From Syntrophotalea acetylenivorans (GTDB lineage: Bacteria; Desulfobacterota; Desulfuromonadia; Desulfuromonadales; Syntrophotaleaceae), in NCBI RefSeq assembly GCF_001887775.1, contig NZ_CP015519.1, positions 310,001 to 374,000 of the forward strand: a stretch of DNA of 64,000 nt. Reading direction: 5' to 3'. The notes under the pieces are model-generated. The model searched no databases. It was given only the letters and a program-made list of their open reading frames with translations, and was not told where the DNA came from. Below, one piece after another: positions 9,476-18,742 of this stretch. Position numbers and translations under genes: made by a program. Within the stretch, counting starts at the first letter, position 1. Each line of letters starts with the position of its first letter.

Positions 9476-10292
9476 GTTGCGTAGCGATTTCGAGGCATAT
9501 TTCGGTGAGCGGGCTTTTGATAACATCTTGGCTTTGCAGGGCGAAGAGTTCCGGGCTTTAGAGGGTCGCAGGACTCTGCGCTGTATTTTTGAGGGTAAGG
9601 GAGTTTTTGTAAAAATTCATTTAGGTATCGGATGGAAGGAGATCTTTAAAAACCTGCTCCAGTTCAGGCTGCCGGTTCTCGGTGCTGAAAACGAATGGCA
9701 GGCTATCCGCAGGCTAGAACAACTCAGTGTGGCGACCATGAAGATCATTGGTTTCGGCAAGAGAGGTTGGAACCCTGCTCGACTAGAGTCCTTTATTATC
9801 ACAGAGGAGTTGGAGAATACGATCAGTCTGGAAGACTTTTGCAAGGACTGGGCAAAAAATCCACCTTCTCCGGCGCTCAAGCGAGCTCTGATAGGCAAGG
9901 TGGCGCAAATTGCCCGCTCTCTCCACCAGAATGGTGTAAATCATCGTGATTTTTACCTTTGTCATTTTCTACTTGATCGCCGGACCTTGGCGGAAGCAGG
10001 AAATCCTGAGAGCCTAAGGCTTTATTTAATCGACCTGCACCGAATGCAGCTGCGTAGGAGCACCCCCAGACGCTGGATCATCAAGGATGTGGCCGGGCTT
10101 TATTTTTCCAGTTTAGATATAGGTTTAACACACCGCGACCTGCTCAGGTTCTTGAAGATTTACTTTGACTGCCCTCTGCGAGAGGTTCTTATACGAGACC
10201 GGCTGTTTTTGAGTCAGGTAACCCGGCGGGCGGTTAAGCTTTACCGAAAGACTTTTGGCAGGGCTCCGCGGCTGAACTGGAAAAGTAACTGA
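9468..10292 (+). CDS. waaP: LPS core heptose I kinase (WaaP/RfaP)
   Basis: Kinase-like protein that phosphorylates heptose I of the inner core from ATP. 274 residues, close to the E. coli enzyme. Seen: LEGRRTLRCIFEGKGVFVKI with the ATP-binding Lys, PVLGAENEW, FIITEELENTISLEDFC, the catalytic loop NHRDFYLCHFLLD and the metal-binding IDLHRMQLRR. Start ATG overlaps waaG, the same neighbour pair as in enteric bacteria. Core phosphates normally bind divalent cations and stabilise the outer membrane. Confidence 0.94.
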   Translation: MLELRSDFEAYFGERAFDNILALQGEEFRALEGRRTLRCIFEGKGVFVKIHLGIGWKEIFKNLLQFRLPVLGAENEWQAIRRLEQLSVATMKIIGFGKRGWNPARLESFIITEELENTISLEDFCKDWAKNPPSPALKRALIGKVAQIARSLHQNGVNHRDFYLCHFLLDRRTLAEAGNPESLRLYLIDLHRMQLRRSTPRRWIIKDVAGLYFSSLDIGLTHRDLLRFLKIYFDCPLREVLIRDRLFLSQVTRRAVKLYRKTFGRAPRLNWKSN

Positions 10293-10324
10293 ACAACGAT
10301 GTCTGGGAATGACAGGGTAAATTA

Positions 10325-11110
10325 ATGAAGGAACTAAAGCTCTACTGGTCAACGAGTTTACAAGGCGGCCGCAAAAATTTCGGCGACTGGCTATCGCCTG
10401 TTTTATGCGAAGCCCTTTCCGGGATGAAGGTTGTTCATGCACGGCCTAACAAATGCGACCTGATGGCTTTGGGCAGCATCTTGGCCAAGGCCAAGAATCG
10501 TTTCTGGAATCGCCGCATCGACATTTGGGGGTCTGGCCTTATTGAAGGAATTCCCGCCTTCAGAAGCCCCCACCGGATTCACGCGGTGCGTGGATGGCAA
10601 ACCGCCCAAACGATTTGTAATCAGAAAATTGAGGTTGTTGGCGACCCCGGGCTTTTGTGTGACATGCTTGTCCCGGAGAACGTGACCGCCCAAAAGCGGT
10701 TCAGCGTAGGAGTGGTCCCCCACTACGTCGATCAGAGCAACCAACTCATTCAGCAACTTGTTGAGACGATTCCTAACGCTACGATGATCGATGTTTTTTC
10801 CGGGACGATCGAATTCATAAAACAGGTTGCGGCTTGTGATGTTGTCCTTTCTTCAAGTATGCACGGTCTTATTACTGCTGATGCCCTTGGTGTTCCGAAT
10901 GCGTGGATACGCTTGTCTGACAACGTGTGGGGGAAAGATTTTAAGTTTCATGACTACTATAGCGTCTTCAAGCTTGCAAATGTTAAGCCTTATCCGTTGA
11001 CAAGAGAGACCCGCCTTCAGGAAATTATGGATATTACAGACAGCTATTCTCGCCCTGGGATTTCAGAGGTCAAGGAAAGACTGTTAAATGCCTTCCCTTT
11101 TAAAAAGTAA
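10325..11110 (+). CDS. Polysaccharide pyruvyl transferase family protein
   Basis: 261 residues. Seen: LYWSTSLQGGRKNFGDWLSP at the N-terminus, IWGSGLIEG, HAVRGWQTA, VGDPGLLCDML, VGVVPHYVDQ, and SSSMHGLITADALGVP near the C-terminus. This is the usual motif order of the family that adds ketal-linked pyruvate from phosphoenolpyruvate to sugars (ExoV-like). It follows waaP by 32 bases and so probably decorates the core or outer core. Members of this superfamily also include glycosyltransferase-like enzymes, so the donor is inferred. Confidence 0.8.
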   Translation: MKELKLYWSTSLQGGRKNFGDWLSPVLCEALSGMKVVHARPNKCDLMALGSILAKAKNRFWNRRIDIWGSGLIEGIPAFRSPHRIHAVRGWQTAQTICNQKIEVVGDPGLLCDMLVPENVTAQKRFSVGVVPHYVDQSNQLIQQLVETIPNATMIDVFSGTIEFIKQVAACDVVLSSSMHGLITADALGVPNAWIRLSDNVWGKDFKFHDYYSVFKLANVKPYPLTRETRLQEIMDITDSYSRPGISEVKERLLNAFPFKK

Positions 11111-11261
11111 GAGAAAGTATTCAGCCATATATCGCCTTCTCAACTAGTCATGACCTTAAAAAATATTCGGAACATTTGTCAGCCCACATGTCGTTTTACG
11201 ATGGAATAAAACAAATAATTTTTAGTCAGAGATCTTGTATTTTACGAACTAGGTGTTAATC

Positions 11262-12749
11262 ATGGGCGCGGAGATATCCTTGAGGCAAATTAGTTGGGAT
11301 TACTTGACCGAGGACGGGGAGAGCTTCCTCGGTAAGCTTGAAAATGATCTTCAGGTAAAAACAGTTATTAAAGATTACCCAAAGCGTCGAGTAGTAAGCT
11401 ATCCTGGATTGTTTATGAAAGAGGTTCGCTATCGGGGTACAGCTGTTCTTTTCAAAACAATCTTGGGAGGAACGGCTTGCAAAGAAGGACGGATTTCACG
11501 GCGCTTATTTAAACTTGGAATAGCTGCTCCCGAGGTCCTTGGTTATGGGGTTGAAAAAAGGAACGGGATTCTCACTAGAGATGTTTTACTGACGAAGGAG
11601 GTAGAGAATAGTAAGAGCCTTTACGATACCTTGCTAGAGGATTATCCACGTTTTTCTGTTGCAAAAAAATGCCACTTTAATAAGGAGTTTGCCTCATTCG
11701 TAAGAAAGTTGCATGACAATGGAGTCTTCCACAACGATCCTCACATGGGAAATATCCTGTTTGTTAATGATCCCAGGAACCCCCATTTCGTCATCCTTGA
11801 TACGGATCGGGTCGACCTTAAAAACCGTGCTCTTTCCCAGAAAGAAAGGATCGCAAATCTCGCCTTGTTTCACACTTTGGGGGCCCTGGCGAGTAGATCC
11901 GAGTTTTTCAGATTTATTAAAGCCTACGGTTTTTCCCAAATAAAAAATCACCGCAAGCTCATTCTTCGCCTTCAAAAGAAAGCTCTTAGTCATTCAAAAA
12001 AGATCTGGCGTAAAAACTCACGTCGATCTTTGTCCAACAATTCAAGGTTCTGCAAAGAAAACCTCCATGGATTTTCAATTTTTAGGCAAAGGACCAGCGA
12101 AACCGCAAATATTCTTAAGACTCTGCTGCCTGATCCTGATCAAATCCTGGAACAAGGCGAAATTTTTAAAGACGGGCGGACTGTCAGAGCCGCCAAGATT
12201 CATGTAAACGGTATGGATTATTTTCTCAAGCGGTACAATGTCAAAGGCTGGAAATATTGCGTACGAAATGCTTTTCGTCGATCCAGATCAATCAAAACCT
12301 GGTTGTCTTTTTGGGAATTTCGCCTAAGAAGATTGCCTGTTCCAGAACCGCTTCTTTGCTTGGAGGAGCGGAGGTTTCGCTTGCTTGGGCGTTCATATAT
12401 TCTCAGCGAATTTATTGAAGGGTCTGAGAAGTTAAGTAAACATTGGCCGATGCTTGACCAAGGAAAAAAGAAAAGTTTGCTCGTAAAGCTAGGTATCCTT
12501 TTCGGCCGAATGCACCTGTTCGGTTGCTTGCACGGTGATCTCAAATGGGACAATATTCTTTTGCAGAACACAGGTGAAAAGTCAGAGGTCATATTGATCG
12601 ATCTCGATGGCACTCGGGTTCGTTCCCACCTCCGGGACGCACGAGCCCGCAGAGATATTGAGCGCTTCCTGCGCGACCTCAGGAAATGGGCAAGTGATGA
12701 AGATGTGCAATTCTTTTTGAAAAGCTGGCAAAGGTGGCGTGTTAGATAA
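11262..12749 (+). CDS. Protein with two tandem LPS-kinase-like domains
   Basis: 495 residues with two kinase-like units. Unit 1 (about residues 1-260) has FMKEVRYRG, LHDNGVFHNDPHMGNILF (catalytic Asp near 159) and FVILDTDRVDL. Unit 2 (about 290-495) has YFLKRYN, CLHGDLKWDNILL (catalytic Asp near 425) and VILIDLDGTRV. Both units keep an ATP Lys candidate, the catalytic Asp-x4-Asn and an Asp-x-Asp metal site, so both look active. They resemble the Kdo/InaA/WaaP kinase families. ATG 11262 follows AGGTG (11251-11255). Location suggests phosphorylation of two core positions; this is inference. Confidence 0.75.
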   Translation: MGAEISLRQISWDYLTEDGESFLGKLENDLQVKTVIKDYPKRRVVSYPGLFMKEVRYRGTAVLFKTILGGTACKEGRISRRLFKLGIAAPEVLGYGVEKRNGILTRDVLLTKEVENSKSLYDTLLEDYPRFSVAKKCHFNKEFASFVRKLHDNGVFHNDPHMGNILFVNDPRNPHFVILDTDRVDLKNRALSQKERIANLALFHTLGALASRSEFFRFIKAYGFSQIKNHRKLILRLQKKALSHSKKIWRKNSRRSLSNNSRFCKENLHGFSIFRQRTSETANILKTLLPDPDQILEQGEIFKDGRTVRAAKIHVNGMDYFLKRYNVKGWKYCVRNAFRRSRSIKTWLSFWEFRLRRLPVPEPLLCLEERRFRLLGRSYILSEFIEGSEKLSKHWPMLDQGKKKSLLVKLGILFGRMHLFGCLHGDLKWDNILLQNTGEKSEVILIDLDGTRVRSHLRDARARRDIERFLRDLRKWASDEDVQFFLKSWQRWRVR

Positions 12750-12953
12750 TTGCCGGTGAGGGGGATGTACTGAGCCTATGGTGGTTTCCGTTAAATTCGG
12801 CCAGAGATCTTCAACTTGCATCTAAAGCAGTGTCAGTTTAGGCTCAACCATAGAATGGCAGGATTTCTATAAATTGGTCCTCCATACTTTCAGAGATCGA
12901 CCTCTTAACCTAATCAAGGCACTTTTCCTGAGACACTTAGAGCGGTAAAAAAT

Positions 12954-14564
12954 GTGAATTCTAGTGGAGTAGAAAGCGTCATGAAGTTAATGGGCCGAGT
13001 AAGAGAATGGCTGAAAGGGGAGTGGGAGCTGGTATTTCTCTTACTGTCTTCGCTGATTCTAAAAGTCATTCTCCTTTCATCCGATCATATTATCAACCTA
13101 GATGGTGTTAGGTATATTAGTGCGGCTCAACAGTTTGCCGATGGCAATTTTCTGGAAGGGCTTCGGATTGACTGGATGCCCTTCTACTCCCTGCTTATTG
13201 CGGCCTTTCACTTTCTCGTGCGGGATTGGGCGCTGGCCGGTCAGCTGATTTCCCTTCTCGCTATGGTGTTGGCTCTGATCCCTCTTTACCTGCTGACAAG
13301 GGAACTCTTCGACAAAAAGGGGGCATTCTGGACTGGTGTTGCTTTCACCATATGCCCCACGCTTAATGGCCATGCCGTTGGTTTGCTTCGAGATCCTATT
13401 TTTATTTTTTTTGTTGCCTGGTCGGTCTATTTTTGTTTACGTGCGTTCCAAACTGAAAAAATCGTCTTTTTTACTCTGACTGCCCTATCATCGACCTTTG
13501 CCCTTTGCTGTCGGCTTGAGGCCCTTCTTTTGTGGGGTGTTTTTTTGTTGGTACTAGCTGCATTAGCAATCAAAAACCGATTGGAAAGGCCTCTTTTACT
13601 CAAAGGTATTTCTGTGTTGGTTGGCCTTCCACTCATTTTTGGATTGTTGTTGGGCGGCAGTGTATTGCTTGTTGCAGGGCCTGACCTTACATCTTTCGAT
13701 GTAGAGGGAGAGCATAAGTGGCAACTGAAGGATGTAGTTGCCGGCAACTCAATTAGTTACTACAAACGCAAAGTCAGTAAGGGAGTTCTTAGGAACTATC
13801 AAAGTCGTTATGAAAAATTAAAGGACTTGGAAAGTGCTTTGCCGGGCTGGAGTCATGGTGGCAATTTGCTAGAAACGACTCGGCATTATATGCCGCTCAT
13901 CTACCTGTTCAGTGCAGTTGAAGCCCTAGCGGATAATCTCTTTAGTTTTTTCGTTCTCCCCCTTTTGTTCGGCTTTGGGAAACGTTTAAATTGGCACCGC
14001 GGGCACTGGTTGATCCTGCTGCTTGTGTGTGCCTATTTCCTAATGGGCTACTATTTTCTGTTCACACACGATTGGATTAGCAAGCGTTATGTTCTGGTGC
14101 CAGCTTTGCTACTTATGCCTTGGTTAGGTCGAGGACTGGAGCGGATTCGAGCCAGGATCACTAGGTTTCGCTGGCCACGGTTTGCAATGGTTCTTTTCCT
14201 GCTAGTTTTCTGCGTTGTTCCCGTTTATAAATCCCTTGGAGATTTTATCGGGCAGGACAAGGACAATGTGGTTAAGGTTGCAGGTGAATGGTTGGCGGAA
14301 CAACCGGACTTGAAGGATGCACTAATTGCATCCAATGATCCAAGGGTTTGTTTTTATGCTAATCAAGAGTTGAATTTCATCAGGCGTTTACCAAAAGATT
14401 TTAGAAAAGTGGAAGCCCAAGCAATTCGCAAACAGGCTGATCTGCTGATTATAGAGACCTCTTCAAAGAGTCTGGGCCAGATACCCGAATTCAAAAAGTT
14501 TTCTTTGCTGAAGGAATTTGTAGGCACTAAAAATCATGTACGAATCTACCACCGAAATACATGA
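12954..14564 (+). CDS. GT-C type membrane glycosyltransferase (PMT/ArnT-like)
   Basis: 536 residues, about ten hydrophobic segments. The first periplasmic loop has NLDGVRYISAAQQFADG and WMPFYSLL, the acidic-loop pattern of GT39/GT83-type enzymes that use polyprenyl-phosphate sugars in the periplasm. The C-terminal ~100 residues after the last membrane segment form a soluble tail. GTG at 12954 gives the longest form; ATG at 12981 is a good alternative. The 200 bases upstream carry no other recognised gene. Confidence 0.7.
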   Translation: MNSSGVESVMKLMGRVREWLKGEWELVFLLLSSLILKVILLSSDHIINLDGVRYISAAQQFADGNFLEGLRIDWMPFYSLLIAAFHFLVRDWALAGQLISLLAMVLALIPLYLLTRELFDKKGAFWTGVAFTICPTLNGHAVGLLRDPIFIFFVAWSVYFCLRAFQTEKIVFFTLTALSSTFALCCRLEALLLWGVFLLVLAALAIKNRLERPLLLKGISVLVGLPLIFGLLLGGSVLLVAGPDLTSFDVEGEHKWQLKDVVAGNSISYYKRKVSKGVLRNYQSRYEKLKDLESALPGWSHGGNLLETTRHYMPLIYLFSAVEALADNLFSFFVLPLLFGFGKRLNWHRGHWLILLLVCAYFLMGYYFLFTHDWISKRYVLVPALLLMPWLGRGLERIRARITRFRWPRFAMVLFLLVFCVVPVYKSLGDFIGQDKDNVVKVAGEWLAEQPDLKDALIASNDPRVCFYANQELNFIRRLPKDFRKVEAQAIRKQADLLIIETSSKSLGQIPEFKKFSLLKEFVGTKNHVRIYHRNT

Positions 14565-14685
14565 TTTGGCGACTTTGACTGTTAAGTTTTGTGGGAGCCT
14601 GGGGCCGCTATAGAGTCAGGTTGGATTTGCTAAAGTCTCTGATTTTATATTTGCTAGGCTCATGCAGAGTAATGGGAGAGAAGAA

Positions 14686-15759
14686 TTGATAAAGAATATT
14701 TTGGTTACAGGGGGCTCCGGGTTTATCGGTGCGAACTTTATTCGCCTTGCTCTCGCAACTCTAGATAGCTGTCGACTGGTAAATCTAGATAAGCTGACTT
14801 ATGCGGGTAACCCTCAGAACCTTACTGATATTTCGGACGACCCCCGCTATCGATTTGTGCAGGGGGATATCTGCGATGCTTCGTTGGTGGAGCAACTCTT
14901 TGCCGAAGAACAGATCGACACAGTCGTCCATTTTGCCGCCGAATCCCATGTGGACCGGAGTATCACGGGTCCTGCCGCCTTCATCGAGACTAACATCCTT
15001 GGCACTTTTACGTTGCTCGAAGCTGCACGTAAGACCTGGGGCTTCGATGGCCGATCACCGTTAGCCGATTGCCGATTTTTGCACGTTAGCACCGATGAAG
15101 TTTATGGTTCGTTAGGCGACACAGGCCTCTTCACCGAAGAGACTCCGTACGATCCTCGATCTCCATATTCATCCAGTAAAGCCTCTTCCGACCATTTGGT
15201 TAGCGCTTATCATCATACTTACGGCCTGCCGACCTTGATTACCAACTGCTCCAATAACTACGGTCCGTACCAGTTTCCTGAAAAGCTCATTCCGCTCATC
15301 ATCAACAACGCCCTGAACGGCAAGGTCCTTCCGGTCTACGGAGATGGCAAGAACGTGCGGGATTGGCTCTATGTAGTCGACCACTGCACGGCTATTTTAA
15401 AGGTTTTGAAAAAAGGACATCTGGGGGAAACCTATAATATCGGAGGCAATAACGAAAAGCAGAACATCGAGGTAGTACAAACAATTTGCGATATTCTCGA
15501 TGACCAAGCTGCCCCTTTGCCGGAAGGAAAGCCAAGGCGCAGTCTGATCACTTTCGTCAAAGACCGCCCCGGACACGACCGCCGTTACGCTATCGATGCT
15601 GGAAAAATTACGAAAGAGCTCGGCTGGGAACCTTCAGTGACATTTGAGGAAGGGATTCGGAAGACTGTTAAGTGGTACCTTGAGAACTCCGATTGGATTA
15701 CCAAGGTGATCGATGGCACCTATCAGGAATACTACGATCGCATGTATGCGGGGCGCTGA
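14686..15759 (+). CDS. rfbB: dTDP-glucose 4,6-dehydratase
   Basis: Second step of dTDP-L-rhamnose synthesis, NAD-dependent. Extended SDR fold: [11 protein letters not shown] at the N-terminus, the catalytic [11 protein letters not shown] (Thr-Asp-Glu), and [12 protein letters not shown] with the Tyr-x3-Lys pair. TTG at 14686, six bases after AGAGAAG, gives 357 residues, the family norm; ATG at 14662 is in frame and would add eight. First of four contiguous rhamnose genes; stop abuts rfbD. Confidence 0.94.
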   Translation: MIKNILVTGGSGFIGANFIRLALATLDSCRLVNLDKLTYAGNPQNLTDISDDPRYRFVQGDICDASLVEQLFAEEQIDTVVHFAAESHVDRSITGPAAFIETNILGTFTLLEAARKTWGFDGRSPLADCRFLHVSTDEVYGSLGDTGLFTEETPYDPRSPYSSSKASSDHLVSAYHHTYGLPTLITNCSNNYGPYQFPEKLIPLIINNALNGKVLPVYGDGKNVRDWLYVVDHCTAILKVLKKGHLGETYNIGGNNEKQNIEVVQTICDILDDQAAPLPEGKPRRSLITFVKDRPGHDRRYAIDAGKITKELGWEPSVTFEEGIRKTVKWYLENSDWITKVIDGTYQEYYDRMYAGR

Positions 15760-16665
15760 ATGAGCGGGATGACACGCAAAGTTGCCCTGATCGGAGCCAG
15801 GGGCATGCTAGCGAAGATGGTGCAGGCAGCAGCTCCGTCTAACTTTTCGATTCAGGGCTTTCAACGGCCCGAATTTGACCTGACTGATGTTGACCAAGTT
15901 CGACGGGCGATGGAGGAGTTTCGCCCTCAGGTCATTATTAACTGCTGTGCCTATACCCAGGTCGATCGTTGCGAAGATGAAGAGGAGCTGGCGACGCGGG
16001 TCAATGGTGAGGGGCCCGGTTATCTGGCAGTTGTCGCGAGAGAACTCGATGCTACCTTGGTGCATGTCTCCACCGATTATGTGTTTTCCGGGAATGCGAA
16101 TCGCCCTTACCGGGAGAATGATGCAACCGGTCCCATGTCGGCGTATGGCCGCTCCAAATTGAAAGGCGAGCAGGCCATATTGGAGAGCGGTCTGGAGAAG
16201 TACTTTATTGTCAGAACTAGCTGGCTCTACGGCCCCTGGGGAAAAAATTTCGTCGAGACCATTCTTCGCCTGGCTGCCGAAAGGGAAGAATTACGCATTG
16301 TGGCAGATCAGGTTGGGTGTCCCACTTATACCGGCGATCTGGCAGAGGCGATTTTCCGTCTACTGGAGCTTGAATCAGATTCTGAAACTCCTGCTGTGTT
16401 TAAGGGGGAGTATGGTGTCTACCACTTTGCCAACGAGGGCCAGTGTAGTTGGTATGACTTTGCTTGCGAAATCGTCGAAATAGCCAGGCAAATAGGGCTT
16501 CCGGTGAAGGCTCATCGGATTGAGCCGATTACAACCGAGCAATTTCCACTGCCAGCCCAACGTCCGACATATTCCGTTTTTGATACGGCGAAATACCAAA
16601 AGGCAACGGGTGTTTCAATTCCATCTTGGCAGGAAAGTCTGAAAACCTATTTCGAAGTGCGTTGA
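15760..16665 (+). CDS. rfbD: dTDP-4-dehydrorhamnose reductase
   Basis: Last step of dTDP-L-rhamnose synthesis, NAD(P)H-dependent. 301 residues. Seen: LIGARGMLAKMV (dinucleotide loop), VNGEGPGYLA, VHVSTDYVFSG, YGRSKLKGEQ with the catalytic Tyr-x3-Lys, and RTSWLYGPWGKNF. It starts at the base after the rfbB stop. Confidence 0.93.
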   Translation: MSGMTRKVALIGARGMLAKMVQAAAPSNFSIQGFQRPEFDLTDVDQVRRAMEEFRPQVIINCCAYTQVDRCEDEEELATRVNGEGPGYLAVVARELDATLVHVSTDYVFSGNANRPYRENDATGPMSAYGRSKLKGEQAILESGLEKYFIVRTSWLYGPWGKNFVETILRLAAEREELRIVADQVGCPTYTGDLAEAIFRLLELESDSETPAVFKGEYGVYHFANEGQCSWYDFACEIVEIARQIGLPVKAHRIEPITTEQFPLPAQRPTYSVFDTAKYQKATGVSIPSWQESLKTYFEVR

Positions 16666-16692
16666 ATTTCTTAACAAGGGAGTGCAAATAGA

Positions 16693-17577
16693 ATGTCCGG
16701 AATCAAGAGAGGAATTGTTCTTGCCGGGGGCGCAGGTACCCGCCTTTACCCACTGACCCTGGTCGCAAGTAAGCAGCTGCAGCCGGTTTATGACAAGCCG
16801 ATGATCTTCTACCCCATCTCCACTCTTATGCGGGCCGGTATCAGGGATATCCTCATCATCTCTACCCCACAGGACACGCCCCGTTTCGAAGAGCTTTTGG
16901 GGGACGGCAGCCGCTTTGGCATCCGCCTTTCCTATGCCGTCCAGCCCGAACCGAAGGGGATCGCTCAGGCCTTTCTGGTCGGTGAGGAGTTTATCGATGG
17001 CGACCCCGTTGCCCTGATTTTGGGAGACAATATCTTCTACGGCAAAATGGATCTTGACTCCATTTTTGAGCAATTCTCTGAGGGTGCACTGGTTTTCGGG
17101 TATCCGGTCAAGGACCCTGAGCGCTACGGCGTGGTCGAGTTTGACAAGGATGGCATGGCCATCGGCATTGAGGAAAAGCCGCAGAAACCCAAGTCGCATT
17201 ATGCCGTGCCCGGTCTTTATCTTTATGACAGCAAAGTGGTGCAAACTACCAAAAATCTCACCCCGTCAGCGCGCGGCGAGCTGGAGATCACTGATGTCAA
17301 TACTAAATACTTGAAGCAGGGGAAACTGAGAGTCGAAAAGCTCGAGCGAGGGATTGCCTGGCTCGATACTGGCACCCACATGAGCTTGCTTGAAGCCAGT
17401 CATTTCATCGGTACGCTGGAAGCCAGACAGGGCCTGAAGATTGCCTGTCTGGAAGAGGTTGCTTTTATAAAGGGGTACCTGTCTGAAAGTGAAATGACTA
17501 ACGTCATTGCCGACACTCCCAAGTCCAGCTATCGTGACTACCTGGAGATGGTTTTGAAGGATGGGATAAATATATGA
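16693..17577 (+). CDS. rfbA: Glucose-1-phosphate thymidylyltransferase
   Basis: First step of dTDP-L-rhamnose synthesis: dTTP + glucose-1-P to dTDP-glucose. 294 residues, the family norm. Seen: [14 protein letters not shown] (nucleotide-binding), [25 protein letters not shown] with the metal Asp, [17 protein letters not shown] and [17 protein letters not shown] at 16676-16682 precedes ATG. The stop overlaps the rfbC start (ATGA). Confidence 0.96.
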   Translation: MSGIKRGIVLAGGAGTRLYPLTLVASKQLQPVYDKPMIFYPISTLMRAGIRDILIISTPQDTPRFEELLGDGSRFGIRLSYAVQPEPKGIAQAFLVGEEFIDGDPVALILGDNIFYGKMDLDSIFEQFSEGALVFGYPVKDPERYGVVEFDKDGMAIGIEEKPQKPKSHYAVPGLYLYDSKVVQTTKNLTPSARGELEITDVNTKYLKQGKLRVEKLERGIAWLDTGTHMSLLEASHFIGTLEARQGLKIACLEEVAFIKGYLSESEMTNVIADTPKSSYRDYLEMVLKDGINI

Positions 17578-18119
17578 AGGTAATTCCCACAGATATCCCC
17601 GAGATTCTGATCCTCGAACCCAAAGTTTTTGGTGATGAGAGAGGTTTTTTTTACGAAAGCTTCAACCAGCGGGCGTGGGAGGAGGCGACGGGACTGAAAA
17701 GAAACTTTGTTCAGGACAACCATTCTCGTTCAGTTAAAGGAGTCCTGCGGGGCCTTCATTATCAGCTTCCGCCTTCAGCGCAGGGGAAACTGGTTCGTTG
17801 CGTTGTCGGAGAAGTTTTTGATGTCGCAGTGGATGTTCGAAAGAGTTCCCCCACATTCGGTAAATGGGTGGGTGTAAATCTTTCCGCGGAAAATAAGCGA
17901 CAGCTATGGATACCCGAAGGCTTTGCCCACGGTTTTCTGGTCCTTTCCGACGTTGCCGAGTTTTTGTATAAAGCCACCGATTACTATGCGCCTGAACACG
18001 AGCGCGGCATTGTCTGGGACGATCCGGAACTTGCCATCGATTGGCCCTTGACGGAAAAAACTACAGTTTCCGCCAAAGATCGGGACGCTCCACTTTTTAA
18101 AGACGCCGAAGTTTTTTAG
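17574..18119 (+). CDS. rfbC: dTDP-4-dehydrorhamnose 3,5-epimerase
   Basis: Third step of dTDP-L-rhamnose synthesis; cupin-fold homodimer. 181 residues. Seen: [27 protein letters not shown] with the catalytic His, [13 protein letters not shown], and [14 protein letters not shown]. It ends the rfbBDAC block, so the rhamnose pathway is complete in the window. A short hairpin (TTTCCA-AC-TGGAAA) lies just after the stop but has no U-tract, so I do not call it a terminator. Confidence 0.95.
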   Translation: MKVIPTDIPEILILEPKVFGDERGFFYESFNQRAWEEATGLKRNFVQDNHSRSVKGVLRGLHYQLPPSAQGKLVRCVVGEVFDVAVDVRKSSPTFGKWVGVNLSAENKRQLWIPEGFAHGFLVLSDVAEFLYKATDYYAPEHERGIVWDDPELAIDWPLTEKTTVSAKDRDAPLFKDAEVF

Positions 18120-18197
18120 TTTCCAACTGGAAAACCTGCTTGTTTGCATCTGGATGTTTCGAAAAGGAAAATATTCGGAATATCAAAAGGCGCTATT

Positions 18198-18227
18198 GGC
18201 CACAGATGAACGCTGATTTACGCAAAT
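18198..18227 (+). repeat. Left inverted repeat flanking the GxxExxY gene
   Basis: A ~30-base arm containing CACAGATGAACGCTGATTTA. Its reverse complement matches the segment at 18645-18673 at most positions. The two arms enclose a single small gene. Similar words (GCAGATGAACGCAGAT) occur in the repeat region at 48727-48765. Confidence 0.75.
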
Positions 18228-18252
18228 ATGGCAACTTCGCTGGAGGAAAAGA

Positions 18253-18654
18253 ATGGTTCGGGAGGTTGCGTATCACGATAGTCTGACTGAGCAGATAATA
18301 GGATGCGCATACTCCGTAGGAAACGCCCTTGGTGAAGGTTTTCTGGAGAAAGTCTATGAGAATGCCTTGGCTCATGAACTAGAGAAGACAGGCCTGAAGG
18401 TTTCTCGTCAGGAGCCAATAACGGTTGTTTATGATGGTGTCGTGGTCGGGGATTATTTTGCCGACATGATTGTGGAAGAAGAAATAATTATTGAACTCAA
18501 GGCTGTAAAGAATATTGATAATTCCCATTTGGCACAATGTATTAATTATCTGAAGGCGACAGGGAAGAAGCTTGCTCTATTGATCAACTTTGGTAACAGC
18601 AGGGTGCAGGTTAAGCGGGTAATAAACACAAAACAAGTTAGTCCATCTGCGTAA
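18253..18654 (+). CDS. GxxExxY family protein
   Basis: 133 residues. The family-naming motif is in GEGFLEKVYENAL (residues ~32-44). DGVVVGDYFADMIVEEEII, IIELKAVK and HLAQCINYLKATG follow, a compact alpha/beta fold with Asp-x-Glu-x-Lys spacing like PD-(D/E)XK proteins. The function is unknown. It interrupts the run between rfbC and gmhA and sits between 30-base inverted repeats, suggesting a separately acquired unit. GGAGGAAAAG at 18241-18250 is a strong ribosome site. Confidence 0.85.
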   Translation: MVREVAYHDSLTEQIIGCAYSVGNALGEGFLEKVYENALAHELEKTGLKVSRQEPITVVYDGVVVGDYFADMIVEEEIIIELKAVKNIDNSHLAQCINYLKATGKKLALLINFGNSRVQVKRVINTKQVSPSA

Positions 18655-18673
18655 ATCGGTGTGAATCTGCGGC
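18645..18673 (-). repeat. Right inverted repeat flanking the GxxExxY gene
   Basis: Contains ATCTGCGTAAATCGGTGTGA, matching the reverse complement of 18198-18227 with a few mismatches. It overlaps the last codons of the GxxExxY gene, so the gene's C-terminus is partly encoded by the repeat. Confidence 0.75.
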
Positions 18674-18742
18674 TATACTTAGAAGTTTTGGCTTTCAGGT
18701 TGTTCAAGGAAATTCCGAAATGGCAGGGTTCGGAGGAAAAAA

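Noticed and set aside
12954-14564. O-antigen polymerase (Wzy) or ligase (WaaL)
   Set aside because: The acidic first-loop pattern and soluble tail fit GT-C enzymes better; no Wzy/WaaL motif seen. The same applies to 35192-36700.
18119-18135. Short hairpin after rfbC as a terminator
   Set aside because: Six-base stem, no following T run.
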